Positions 24,063 to 32,800 of a stretch of 54,403 nt of DNA are shown here, piece by piece; the stretch's first letter is position 1, and the number at the start of each line of letters is the position of its first letter. The translations under genes were made by a program, and so were the position numbers. The notes under the pieces were generated by a model that did not search any database, was not told where the DNA came from, and saw only the letters and a list, made by a program, of their open reading frames with translations. This stretch comes from JBDSRX01 sp039929105 (GTDB taxonomy: Bacteria > Patescibacteriota > Dojkabacteria > J137): assembly GCA_039929105.1 (NCBI GenBank), contig JBDSRX010000016.1, positions 1 to 54,403 of the forward strand. Direction: 5' to 3'.

Positions 24063-26960
24063 AGCTACGAAGTATCTTGTCCATAGTAATCCTCCAGAAA
24101 GAACTGCTTGAAACATCTTTGTCCCTGATGTAGTCATATATACCTTTTGATATTCACTACCTCCAGAAAGCACCCAATTAGTCCATATAGGGTTTGAAGA
24201 ACCATCTAACGTTCCATCGGTAGATCTAGTCCATACATATCCAGTTGCGAGAACGGATTCAAAGAGTCTATTATTAAAGTTTACAGAAAATACTCCATAA
24301 TTCGCTGTCTTTCCTGCTATCCAAGCACTCCAAATTGGAACATTTGAACCATCTAGAGCTCCATCTGTAAATCTTGTCCAGGAGTATCCACCAGCTACAA
24401 CTTCTTGATAGAGCTTACTATTGGAAGTAGTCATGGTTACCCCACTAGGAGTACCTCCATTAAATACCCATGTAGTCCAAATAGGGTTATTAGAACCATC
24501 CAGAGCCCCTGTTGTAGATCTAGTATAAACAAACCCACCAGCAACTACAGATTGAAATAATCTTGTGCCTAAACTTCCAAAGAAAATATCTGCACTTGTA
24601 CCACCACTCAAAATCCAATTACCCCAAATAGGATCACCAGAACCATCTACGTTACTACCGGTATGGTATCTAGTATAAACATACCCTCCTGCAACTAATG
24701 CTTGGTAAATTTTATTATTTGAACTATAAATATATAATTTTTTATTTGGTGCTGCTCCACTTGTAAATTTCCAATCTGTCCATACAAGATTTCCACCACC
24801 ATCTGTTGAACCAGTAGTAGTTCTACTCCACACATTACCTACTCCATCTGCAACTGTTTGGAATAATTTATTATTTAGATCTACCATATACACATCGCCA
24901 GCAGTCCCACCGCTAGCTATCCATGAACTCCAAATTGGGCCACCACCATCGACGTTTCCACTTGTATGAAATCTAGTATAAACTATTCCACCATCAGCAA
25001 TTGATTGATATAGCTTATTATTTGAAACAGCCATAAAGACTTTATTCACTCCTGGATTTCCACCTCCACTTAAAATCCAGCCTCCCCACACAGGATTATT
25101 TGAAGAATCAGTTGCACCTGTTGTTGATCTTGTTAAAACATAATTACCAGAATTAATAATTGTTTGAAATAATGTTCCATTTATATCTATCATTACAAGG
25201 TCTTTATTCGTATTACCAAACGGTATCCAAGGAAATCCAACGCCTAGAGAAACTTGGTCCCTTGCAACTTTAATGTTCACTATTCCATAACCTGTTTGAG
25301 TATCGTATCCTGCAGTTGATACATCTGTTGCAGAACTTCTTAAATAAGATTTAATTAGTGCTGGAGATAAATTAGAATATTCTGCCCATAGTAATGCAGC
25401 TGCAGATGTAACTTGGGGAGCTGCAAAAGAAGTTCCTATCCAATATTTATTTGTGTAGGTAGTAAAGTTTCTACTTGCCACTGGAGTAACAGCCCAACTA
25501 TCTGCATCGTTAAATGTTTGAGCAAAAGCAGCATTTCCTGCACTTGCTCCAGTTCCAACTGGTGCAACTAAATCTAATCCAGTTCCATAACTTGAGTAAG
25601 ATGCTCTTGTATCTGAAGTATTGGAAGCTCCAACAGAAATAACATTATTATATGAGTTAGAATAGGCAGAAGGATATTCTAAAGAACTTAATGCTTGATT
25701 CCCGCTTGAAATAATTAATAAAACTCCATTCGAATTAGCATAACTAATTGCATCTTCTAGAGTTGCACTTGGAGAGGTTAATCCTGCAATACTAATATTA
25801 AGAATCTTTGCCCCTTTATTTACAGCATATCTAATTCCTTGTGCAATTGTAAATGTTGTACCAGTTCCAGTATAGTCTAATACTTTAATTGGCATTATTT
25901 GAGTTTTAAATGCACCTCCGAAACTACTTGCTGAATTATCTGAAAGTGATGCAATCATGTTTGCTACATAAGAACCATGCCCATCGTCATCGTTAGGGTG
26001 ACCTTCTTTCACCACCCAGGAAGTTCCAGATGCACAATTACTTGCCCATTGACCAGAACTTAAAAGTGAAAGATTATCAACAACGGCAATCATATCTGCT
26101 CCATGTAAGTCATCGCATATAAAATTCCCATCCTCATCGTTACCAGTGTAATTTTCTGAAGGATTAGTCCATAAAGATATTCCAGTTAATTCTGGAGCAG
26201 GAGTAAAGTTAAGAGGAGTTCTATCTATAAAACTTGAACCTCCAAGATACTCTCTATATGTCGCACCTGTATTAGTTTCAAAAGCCATTCCAGTATCAAG
26301 AACTGCAACTATTAATGAACTTGATCCTCCGCATGCATTTGCTGAAGGACAACCCTCATCTTTATATGTTTCTGATAGTTTAGTCTTTAAGTGATACCAG
26401 TGATTTGTATTATTGAAATCATTAGGTTTAGCAGTTGTACCAGTAGTTGTCCAAGCTTCTTTCTTTACAATTTGGTTTGTCTCAACGTATTCAACCGAAT
26501 CATTTAAATTAAACAATGTCATTTGGTCTATCTTTTCTTCCTGGTTATCAATTTTTATTAATCTCACATCCTCACCAAGTAAGGCAGTATATCTGTTTGG
26601 AATTACATCTTCTGGGGCAACCTCTTGAGAAACTCTATCTGCAGATTCTTCATCTTTAAATTTAACTACAAAGAAATTATCTTCGGCAGGAACAATCAAA
26701 GCTTCTCTAACTTTCGCAGTTGCATCATTTAATTCTTCTTCAGAGTATTCACTAAATTTATCTTTTACATTATCTAAAGCATTTTGTTCATCACCTGTAA
26801 TAGATTCCTCAGTTGGAAAAGATACAGGAAATGATGAAGGTAAATCTTCTGCTAAAATTAATTTAGGGGATATAAAAGAAACTGTAAGTAGTGAAGATAA
26901 AGCAACTATTGAAGCTTTTCTAATCACATTAGTAATAATTGTTGATTTTGTAATTTGCAT
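24057..26960 (-). CDS. Secreted subtilisin-like (S8) protease with C-terminal beta-propeller-like repeats
   Basis: 967 residues. A signal peptide lies at about 1-37 (IVALSSLLTVSFISPKLILA). An I9-like propeptide follows (about 70-170). The S8 domain has D222 (VLDTGMAF), H328 (DDGHGSYVANM), the oxyanion Asn in SSGN (421) and S511 (GTSFAAPQ), so the triad is complete. From about 575 to the end there are seven full repeats of roughly 48 residues plus a final half, each with L(F/Y)Q-x4-GG-x-V-x-T-R and P-x-W-x2-W-x3-GG. The pattern resembles PLL/DUF346-type propeller lectins. It is likely a surface or secreted enzyme held or targeted by the repeats. Its promoter faces galE. Confidence 0.92.
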   Translation of the reverse strand: MQITKSTIITNVIRKASIVALSSLLTVSFISPKLILAEDLPSSFPVSFPTEESITGDEQNALDNVKDKFSEYSEEELNDATAKVREALIVPAEDNFFVVKFKDEESADRVSQEVAPEDVIPNRYTALLGEDVRLIKIDNQEEKIDQMTLFNLNDSVEYVETNQIVKKEAWTTTGTTAKPNDFNNTNHWYHLKTKLSETYKDEGCPSANACGGSSSLIVAVLDTGMAFETNTGATYREYLGGSSFIDRTPLNFTPAPELTGISLWTNPSENYTGNDEDGNFICDDLHGADMIAVVDNLSLLSSGQWASNCASGTSWVVKEGHPNDDDGHGSYVANMIASLSDNSASSFGGAFKTQIMPIKVLDYTGTGTTFTIAQGIRYAVNKGAKILNISIAGLTSPSATLEDAISYANSNGVLLIISSGNQALSSLEYPSAYSNSYNNVISVGASNTSDTRASYSSYGTGLDLVAPVGTGASAGNAAFAQTFNDADSWAVTPVASRNFTTYTNKYWIGTSFAAPQVTSAAALLWAEYSNLSPALIKSYLRSSATDVSTAGYDTQTGYGIVNIKVARDQVSLGVGFPWIPFGNTNKDLVMIDINGTLFQTIINSGNYVLTRSTTGATDSSNNPVWGGWILSGGGNPGVNKVFMAVSNNKLYQSIADGGIVYTRFHTSGNVDGGGPIWSSWIASGGTAGDVYMVDLNNKLFQTVADGVGNVWSRTTTGSTDGGGNLVWTDWKFTSGAAPNKKLYIYSSNNKIYQALVAGGYVYTRYHTGSNVDGSGDPIWGNWILSGGTSADIFFGSLGTRLFQSVVAGGFVYTRSTTGALDGSNNPIWTTWVFNGGTPSGVTMTTSNSKLYQEVVAGGYSWTRFTDGALDGSNVPIWSAWIAGKTANYGVFSVNFNNRLFESVLATGYVWTRSTDGTLDGSSNPIWTNWVLSGGSEYQKVYMTTSGTKMFQAVLSGGLLWTRYFVAL

Positions 26961-27017
26961 AATAAGATAGCGTACTTCTAAACATATAAAATTGTACAGA
27001 GATTCGACTAAAAAGTA

Positions 27018-27023
27018 TATAAT
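27018..27023 (+). promoter_or_regulatory. -10 box for galE
   Basis: TATAAT 24 bases upstream of the galE ATG. A TTGTAC hexamer at 26992-26997 is the nearest -35 candidate, but its 20-base spacing is too long for confidence. Confidence 0.4.
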
Positions 27024-27047
27024 TTATTAATATTAAAAACACCATTT

Positions 27048-28040
27048 ATGAGAAAGATTCTAGTTAGTGGAGGAGCAGGTTATATTGGTTCACATATGGT
27101 AAAGTCCCTTTTAGAACATGGATACGATGTAACAGTATGGGATAATTTCTCGAATAGTTCTTTAAAAAACTTGGAAAAGGTTCAAGAAATTACTGGTAAG
27201 AAAATCGAGGTTGTAGATATTGATTTAAGAAAAGTAATAAAACAGAACCTTTTAGATATAGATACGATAGTTAATTTTGCAGCTTTAAAGTCTGTAGGGG
27301 AATCTGTAAAAGATCCATTGGCGTATTATGAAAATAATGTTTACGGTACTGTTAATCTTTTGAATTTTGCAAAGGCTAACTCAATTAATAAGTTTATTTT
27401 CTCTTCCACATCCGCTGTTTATGGAAATGCTCCAACAGAAGTTGTTAACGAAGAAACCCCTACAAATCCAGAATCACCTTATGGAGAATCAAAATTAATG
27501 AGTGAGAAAGTTATAAGAGATACAAATAAAGCTTTTGGAATTAATGCAGTTCTTTTAAGGTATTTTAATGTAGCTGGAAATGATGACAGCGGTTTAATTG
27601 GAGATGAACTTAAGAATCCATTAAACCTAATCCCAAGAATGATTATGGCACATTTAGGATATATAGACTCTAAGTTACAAGTTTTTGGGGATGATTACCC
27701 AACTAAGGATGGAACAGGAGTAAGAGATTACATACATGTTGTTGATTTAGTAAATGCTCACATTAAAGCTATAGAATTTTTAAATAATCACAAAGGAGTT
27801 GAAGTCTTTAATTTAGGAACAGGTAATGGGTTTAGTGTATTAGAAATAATAAAGGCATTTGAAGAGGTGACAGGTGAGAAACTGGAATACGATATGGTTC
27901 CAAGAAGACCTGGGGATGTTGCAACCACATCTACTAATACAGATAAAGCTGCTAAGTTTTTAGACTGGAAGGCGGAGAAAGATTTAAAACAAATGATATC
28001 TTCTTCGTGGCTTTGGTATACAAAGCACTATAAAGCCTAA
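27048..28040 (+). CDS. galE: UDP-glucose 4-epimerase
   Basis: 330 residues, extended SDR. VSGGAGYIGSHMVKSLLEHG is the NAD site; FSSTSAVYGNAP and SPYGESKLMSEK hold the catalytic Ser and Y-x3-K; LRYFNVAGND, GTGVRDYIHVVDL and VPRRPGDVATT are GalE signatures. It interconverts UDP-glucose and UDP-galactose (or the GlcNAc forms). That could supply galactose-type acceptor sugar for the GT11 fucosyltransferase. It ends four bases inside the convergent Nudix gene. Confidence 0.95.
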   Translation: MRKILVSGGAGYIGSHMVKSLLEHGYDVTVWDNFSNSSLKNLEKVQEITGKKIEVVDIDLRKVIKQNLLDIDTIVNFAALKSVGESVKDPLAYYENNVYGTVNLLNFAKANSINKFIFSSTSAVYGNAPTEVVNEETPTNPESPYGESKLMSEKVIRDTNKAFGINAVLLRYFNVAGNDDSGLIGDELKNPLNLIPRMIMAHLGYIDSKLQVFGDDYPTKDGTGVRDYIHVVDLVNAHIKAIEFLNNHKGVEVFNLGTGNGFSVLEIIKAFEEVTGEKLEYDMVPRRPGDVATTSTNTDKAAKFLDWKAEKDLKQMISSSWLWYTKHYKA

Positions 28041-28501
28041 GCTTGTTTTAGAAGATTCTCTATGAAAGGAATTTGTGCAGGGTTCAATTTGACCTTTGCT
28101 GTTTCACTATCGAACCACTCTGCTCTATCTATTTCTGGAATATCAATCAATTTACCAGATTTAAATGGCCATTCAATTTCAATATGATTACTATTTGTAG
28201 TTATTTCACCAATATCCAATTTGTAACCGAATGCATAAACAGTCTTCCCAGATTTCATTTTAATTGAACCAAGATCAAGTAAGTCCGAAGTATTGATTTC
28301 AATTTTCATACCTAATTCTTCATTTAATTCCCTAGCTCCTGTTTGCTTTAAATCTTCATTCCCTTCTACTAGTCCCTTTGGGATACTCCATGCACCATCA
28401 TCTTTATTAGACCAAAATGGACCGCCAGGATGAACTAGAAGTACTTGAATATCTTCATTTACCTTTCTATAAAGTAAAACTCCCGAACTAGTTTTTGCCA
28501 T
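28037..28501 (-). CDS. Nudix hydrolase (Ap4A-hydrolase-like)
   Basis: 154 residues. The Nudix box is canonical: PKGLVEGNEDLKQTGAREL then NEELGM (G-x5-E-x7-RE-x2-EE-x-G). The opening KTSSGVLLYRKVN...VLLVHPGGPFW and WSIPKG resemble bacterial diadenosine tetraphosphate-type Nudix enzymes that act on alarmones or damaged nucleotides. Its first 14 bases overlap the unknown 359-aa gene, which in turn overlaps valS, giving a tight three-gene operon. Confidence 0.88.
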   Translation of the reverse strand: MAKTSSGVLLYRKVNEDIQVLLVHPGGPFWSNKDDGAWSIPKGLVEGNEDLKQTGARELNEELGMKIEINTSDLLDLGSIKMKSGKTVYAFGYKLDIGEITTNSNHIEIEWPFKSGKLIDIPEIDRAEWFDSETAKVKLNPAQIPFIENLLKQA

Positions 28502-29567
28502 AGTATTTTATTAAAGCATCAACAGGAGCAATGTTTGCATCTTTTTTGAGATCGTACAATAAGTTGTTTCTTATTTTAATAAAAGTTTCTTTGGTCTCAG
28601 CTATGGACTCATTGATAAGCTTTTCGAGAATAAGACCAATTTTGATAATAAGAAGAAATGTATAGTGAGAGTCAAGTTCGGGATTCTCCTCAGATACTCG
28701 TCTTTCTGTGTTAATCATTGCGTAAATTATATTTTCTAGTTCTTTTGTAGATAAATTCATAGTCCTTACGGTTCCAAGCATCAACCCCTCTAAGCTTTTT
28801 ACAGCTCGTAACAGCTTTTCACTTCTATTTAGTGTGTATTCTTCTCTTACATTTTTTCCATGTAAACTTGGATATACTTCTATTCTCCATCCACCATGAA
28901 TATCTTCAAGAAGAGTAAATAGAGTCTTACCTTTAGGGTCTGTAGTTAGGTAATCAGAAATATCTTTAAAAGCGTTCTTAGAATTAAGTCTTAGTATATT
29001 AAATCTAATTAACTCAAGCTCATTTAACGGATTGTTGCTATTTTTTATTACTAAATTGAACTCATCTGCAGTTTTCGCCCAATTATCATTATTCTTATAA
29101 AATGGCCTTGGACCGGAAACTATTTTTTTGACCCATTCGTTTATATCTTCCTCTGTGGCTGTAGCAATAGTATCTATAAAGTTGGATTTATAGACAGCTA
29201 ATCTATCTAAGAGAGGAAAATCATAATCTTCAGGAATAAAATTTTGCTCAAATGCACCAAAGTAATATCCAAATTTGAACAAAAGTTCTTCTTTAAAGCT
29301 TAAAAAATTGTCAATAAGAAGACCTTCCTTATTAATTTCTTTATCTGCAAATTCTTTTGCAATCCAATTCATTAGCTCAAACTCTATCATTCCAAAGTGA
29401 TGATCTACATCTCTTGTTAATCCAAATTGTTTTCCATTCCTAAGTAGTCCAATAAACCAGTTGAAATGGCCATTCTTTATAGCATCTGAATGGAAATCTA
29501 TATTATTCTCTTTTTCTGTTTCACCTTCGAACTCCTCTATTTTCGGTTCTCCTAATATTGCTACCAT
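28488..29567 (-). CDS. Unknown 359-aa protein coupled to valS
   Basis: I do not recognise a family. The protein is largely helical and soluble. Notable stretches are GHFNWFIGLLRNGKQFGLTRDVDHHFGMIEFE near residue 35-65, with DHH, and HGGWRIEVYPSLHG in the middle. No signal peptide or membrane helix is present. The first seven bases overlap the end of valS and the last 14 overlap the Nudix gene, so translation of all three is probably coupled. The histidine-rich DVDHHFG could be a metal site, but I cannot place it in a known enzyme class. Confidence 0.75.
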   Translation of the reverse strand: MVAILGEPKIEEFEGETEKENNIDFHSDAIKNGHFNWFIGLLRNGKQFGLTRDVDHHFGMIEFELMNWIAKEFADKEINKEGLLIDNFLSFKEELLFKFGYYFGAFEQNFIPEDYDFPLLDRLAVYKSNFIDTIATATEEDINEWVKKIVSGPRPFYKNNDNWAKTADEFNLVIKNSNNPLNELELIRFNILRLNSKNAFKDISDYLTTDPKGKTLFTLLEDIHGGWRIEVYPSLHGKNVREEYTLNRSEKLLRAVKSLEGLMLGTVRTMNLSTKELENIIYAMINTERRVSEENPELDSHYTFLLIIKIGLILEKLINESIAETKETFIKIRNNLLYDLKKDANIAPVDALIKYYGKN

Positions 29568-31909
29568 TTTGTGTACATTAAACTTCTAAAATCACCTTCT
29601 CTCTTTGGCATTTCTTGCCAAATGGTTTCTGTTATAAACGGAATAAACGGATGTAACATTTTAGTATATTCTTTGATTGTGTAGATTAATACATTTTTCA
29701 TCTCATTCTTTTCGTCAATATTAGGTTCAGAAATAATTTCATTAGTTTCTTTATTTCTAACAGAGTTTGTATGTTTCTTACTTAACTCAATTAATTCATC
29801 ACAAAATTTATGCCAGAACTCATCATATAGAGTCTCTGTTGCATACCCAAATTCGTAATTATCTATATTCTTAGTAACTTTCTCTTTAACTGATGTAATA
29901 TGCTCAATAATTTGTTTAGATAGGTCTAATTTCAAGGTTGTAGGTTGTGGGTTATAGGTTGTAGTGTCAAAATCCTGCAGAACGAACTTTGCTGCGTTCC
30001 AAAGCTTATTATTAAACTGTTTGAAGTTTTTCAATTTATCTGGGGAGATTACATAAGATCCACCAGCAGAATTCTGATAGAAGTAAGCCATTCTTAAAGC
30101 GTCACTCCCATATTCATTCCTAATCTGGTCAACATCTAATACATTACCTTTAGACTTACTCATCTTTTGACCATCTTTGCCTAAAACAATTCCTGTTAAG
30201 AATAAATTCTTGAATGGTTCTTTCTTATCCTTAAAGTATGTAAACATCATCATCCTAGAATCCCAGTTTTCCAAAATATCTGAAGCGGAAACTAAGACTG
30301 TAGTTGGAAAGAATGTATCCATAAGGTCATACTTAGTTAGAGTTGCGTAAACCCATTGACCAGAGCTAAACCAAGTATCTAAAACATTTTCATCTTGGTA
30401 CCAGTTTTGAGTTTTGAGTTTTGAGTTTTCAGATTGCGTAGGATTCTCTTTCTGTACTTTTAGGTGATCAGGGTTAGAGTAATCTAACACTTCTTTGTTT
30501 CCATCTATCTCAATATATTCAGTTACTTGTCCTTCTTCATTAATCTCCTCTGTAACTTTTCCTCCATACCAAACTGGAAGTCTGTATCCCCACCATAAAC
30601 TTCTAGAAATTGCCCAATCTCGAAGGTTATCCATCCAATGATTAAATTTTTGTACCATATTGTCTGGATGAATTTGAACAGATCCTTCTTTAACCATTTC
30701 AATTGCGGCTTCTTTCAAACCGTCATACTTTAAATACCACTGAGAAGACATTAAAGGTTCGACAACTGCTTTTGTTCTCTCCGTAATCAGAATATTCTGT
30801 TTAATTATTTCTTCGTGATCAAATTGACCAATAGTTTTTAGATCTTCAATTATTTCTGGTAAAGCTTCTTTATATTTTCTACCCTTAAACTTTGTAGGCA
30901 CTGTTCCAACAAGTTTTAATTCTTGAGAAACAACATTTCTATACCCAATCTTTTTATCTGGATTTGCAGCATTCCATTCCTGCATTATTTGATAGTCATC
31001 TTGTGCATGTGCAGGTGTAATTTTTAAAACACCAGTCCCAAAGTCAGTAAGAACCTTCGGATTAGTAATAATTGGAATTTCAATGTTTATTAGAGGAATA
31101 ATTACTGTTTTCCCAACCAGATCTGTGTATCTTGGATCTTTCGGATTTACTGCAACAGCAGTATCTCCAAACATTGTTTCCGGTCTTGTTGTAGCAACAG
31201 TCACATAGTTTCTAGTTGCTGGTTCCTGGTTATTAGTTGAATCATCCTTCACAAGATATTTAATATAGTAAATCTTTCCATCTCTTTCTTCTCTTAAACA
31301 TTGATTGTCTGCAACAGCAGTTCTAGCTTTAGGATCCCAATTTACTATTCTAACTCCCTTGTAGATCCTGCCATCTTTGTACATTTCTACAAATGTATTT
31401 AAAACTGTTTCTACAATATTAGGATCTAAAGTAAATGTATCTCTATCAAAGTCAGCAGAAAGTCCTATCTCTCTTTCGTCTTTTGCAGCAATATCAATAT
31501 TTTTTAGAAAGAATTCCATCATCTCTTTATAGAAATCTTCTCTTTTCATTTCAAACTTGTTTCTTCCTTGTTTCTCTAAAACTTCTCTAACAAAAACTCC
31601 TTCTCCTTCAAGTCCAGCATGATCTTTTCCAGGCATAACTAGAACTTTTTTACCTTGCATTCTTGCATATCTTGCCATTGCATCTTGATAAGCATAACCA
31701 GAAATATTTCCTATATGTGGACGTGCATATGCATTTGGAGGTGGACAAATTAAAGCCCAAGCTTCTCGTATATCAGACTTCATTTCTTCAGTAGTTTTAA
31801 CTTTATCTACAGATGGATCGAACTCTGGCTTATAGAATTTATTATCTAGCCAAAAATTCAACATCGCTTTTTCACTTTCAATAGGATTGTATGGTCCCTC
31901 TTTAAGCAT
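29561..31909 (-). CDS. valS: Valine--tRNA ligase, short form
   Basis: 782 residues, against about 880-950 in many bacteria. Class I motifs: ARPHIGNISG (HIGH, 65-68) and GQKMSKSKGN (KMSKS). The editing (CP1) domain is present (VATTRPETMFGDTAVAVNPKD; FGTGVLKITPAHAQDDY), as is the anticodon-binding region (TTETLYDEFWHKFCDELIELSK). The protein stops at about the place where the C-terminal coiled coil normally begins. Three short peptides (about residues 224-233, 493-502 and 649-658) are encoded by four-unit heptad arrays. It heads an overlapping operon with the 359-aa gene and a Nudix gene. Confidence 0.95.
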   Translation of the reverse strand: MLKEGPYNPIESEKAMLNFWLDNKFYKPEFDPSVDKVKTTEEMKSDIREAWALICPPPNAYARPHIGNISGYAYQDAMARYARMQGKKVLVMPGKDHAGLEGEGVFVREVLEKQGRNKFEMKREDFYKEMMEFFLKNIDIAAKDEREIGLSADFDRDTFTLDPNIVETVLNTFVEMYKDGRIYKGVRIVNWDPKARTAVADNQCLREERDGKIYYIKYLVKDDSTNNQEPATRNYVTVATTRPETMFGDTAVAVNPKDPRYTDLVGKTVIIPLINIEIPIITNPKVLTDFGTGVLKITPAHAQDDYQIMQEWNAANPDKKIGYRNVVSQELKLVGTVPTKFKGRKYKEALPEIIEDLKTIGQFDHEEIIKQNILITERTKAVVEPLMSSQWYLKYDGLKEAAIEMVKEGSVQIHPDNMVQKFNHWMDNLRDWAISRSLWWGYRLPVWYGGKVTEEINEEGQVTEYIEIDGNKEVLDYSNPDHLKVQKENPTQSENSKLKTQNWYQDENVLDTWFSSGQWVYATLTKYDLMDTFFPTTVLVSASDILENWDSRMMMFTYFKDKKEPFKNLFLTGIVLGKDGQKMSKSKGNVLDVDQIRNEYGSDALRMAYFYQNSAGGSYVISPDKLKNFKQFNNKLWNAAKFVLQDFDTTTYNPQPTTLKLDLSKQIIEHITSVKEKVTKNIDNYEFGYATETLYDEFWHKFCDELIELSKKHTNSVRNKETNEIISEPNIDEKNEMKNVLIYTIKEYTKMLHPFIPFITETIWQEMPKREGDFRSLMYTKW
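29936..29963. repeat. Heptad array inside valS, 4 x 7 bp
   Basis: Plus-strand units: GGTTGTA, GGTTGTG, GGTTATA, GGTTGTA. They encode the TTTYNPQPTT segment of ValS, a part without conserved synthetase motifs. Three of seven positions are invariant in every unit at the start (GGTT shared by all four). Confidence 0.8.
30404..30431. repeat. Heptad array inside valS, 4 x 7 bp
   Basis: Plus-strand units: GTTTTGA three times, then GTTTTCA. They encode SENSKLKTQN of ValS, just before the conserved DTWFSSG block. Confidence 0.8.
31213..31240. repeat. Heptad array inside valS, 4 x 7 bp
   Basis: Plus-strand units: TAGTTGC, TGGTTCC, TGGTTAT, TAGTTGA (consensus T-R-G-T-T-x-x). They encode NNQEPATRN of ValS, directly before the editing-domain motif VATTRPETMFG. 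Confidence 0.75.
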
Positions 31910-31948
31910 GCTAAAAATTTAATAGTTATAAGTTTTACATAGTAAGCT

Positions 31949-32302
31949 CTACGTATTCAATTTTGATTTAAATGATATTAACATCCTTTTTAAATGATCT
32001 ATTTGTTCATCTAAAAGTTTGAACTGATCATTATCAATATACTGCAAATCTTGAGAAATTATTAGATAACATTCAACCTCACTCAATGATCCTATTGCTA
32101 TAGTCACAAAGTTTGAAAAGTCTTTAGGAGTAAATCTTCCGGAACCTTCAGCAATATTGCCAGCAATAGAGATACTTGCTCTTCTTATTTGAGAGGTTAA
32201 ACCAAAAATTTCTTCTCTTGGAAATGTCTTTGTTACTTTATATATTGAGATAGTCAACTCTTTTGATTGAGTCCAAATTTTAAGTTTTTTGAAGTCTTGC
32301 AT
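31949..32302 (-). CDS. Four-helix bundle protein (S23/IVP family)
   Basis: 117 residues. The opening DFKKLKIWTQSKELTISIYKVTKTFP, then EEIFGLTSQIRRASISIAGNIAEGSGR, is the unmistakable signature of the four-helix bundle family first found in intervening sequences of bacterial 23S rRNA genes. The family forms ring-like oligomers and is often tied to repeats or diversity elements; its function is unclear. It is preceded by a five-unit heptad array and stands apart from neighbouring operons, which suits an accessory, mobile-type gene. Confidence 0.92.
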   Translation of the reverse strand: MQDFKKLKIWTQSKELTISIYKVTKTFPREEIFGLTSQIRRASISIAGNIAEGSGRFTPKDFSNFVTIAIGSLSEVECYLIISQDLQYIDNDQFKLLDEQIDHLKRMLISFKSKLNT

Positions 32303-32309
32303 TAGAAGT

Positions 32310-32344
32310 GAACGTAAAACGTATTACACATAACGAAAAACGAA
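32310..32344. repeat. Heptad array, 5 x 7 bp, upstream of the four-helix bundle gene
   Basis: Units: GAACGTA, AAACGTA, TTACACA, TAACGAA, AAACGAA (consensus x-A-A-C-G-x-A). It begins eight bases upstream of the start codon of the four-helix bundle gene, so it lies in its leader or promoter. Confidence 0.7.
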
Positions 32345-32376
32345 TATGGACAAGATTATACATTTTGGGATGTAAA

Positions 32377-32404
32377 TTTACAAATTATTAAAAATATTTA
32401 TGCT
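32377..32404 (+). promoter_or_regulatory. Candidate sigma70-type promoter
   Basis: TTTACA at 32377-32382, a 16-base spacer, then TATGCT at 32399-32404. The start codon of the small hypothetical gene is 36 bases further on. Confidence 0.4.
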
Positions 32405-32439
32405 AGACTTCGTCGTTTTGTTTTAAAAAATTACAAATT

Positions 32440-32730
32440 ATGGATAACTTTCAAGAACCTTCAGGAAAACAAGTCAAAATGCCGGATCTAGTTGTTGTAA
32501 AGGAATACATAATTACCTTTTTCCAAGCTTTTGATAATGAACAAATTAAAAAATTCTTTTTCTATAATGGAGTTTATTGGGTGAAATCAAATGTAAATAC
32601 TTCGCAGTTAATGAGAGATATGGTTATGATTTCTGCAGATCAAATTGATGGAATCTTAAGTGCAAGAGGTCTATATGAATATTTTCATCCAGAAATTGAG
32701 CCAGTTGCAGAAGTACAAACAGAACAGTAA
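32440..32730 (+). CDS. Small hypothetical protein
   Basis: 96 residues, no recognised family. It is soluble with an acidic C-terminus (EIEPVAEVQTEQ). The middle has YIITFFQAFDNEQIKKFFFYNGVYW and ends near SADQIDGILSARGLYEYFHPEIE. A candidate promoter lies upstream. Support as a gene comes from sensible codon use and amino-acid composition, an ATG start and a 70-base gap to the next same-strand gene. Confidence 0.6.
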   Translation: MDNFQEPSGKQVKMPDLVVVKEYIITFFQAFDNEQIKKFFFYNGVYWVKSNVNTSQLMRDMVMISADQIDGILSARGLYEYFHPEIEPVAEVQTEQ

Positions 32731-32800
32731 CTTTCAAGTAAGTATTTACATCAGTTCCAAAAAATTGTTAAGATATATTTATACATATTAATTCAATTTC

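Noticed and set aside
32305..32440. tRNA gene in the gap near the four-helix bundle gene
   Set aside because: No GTTCRANNC loop or cloverleaf can be drawn; the space holds a heptad array and a promoter.
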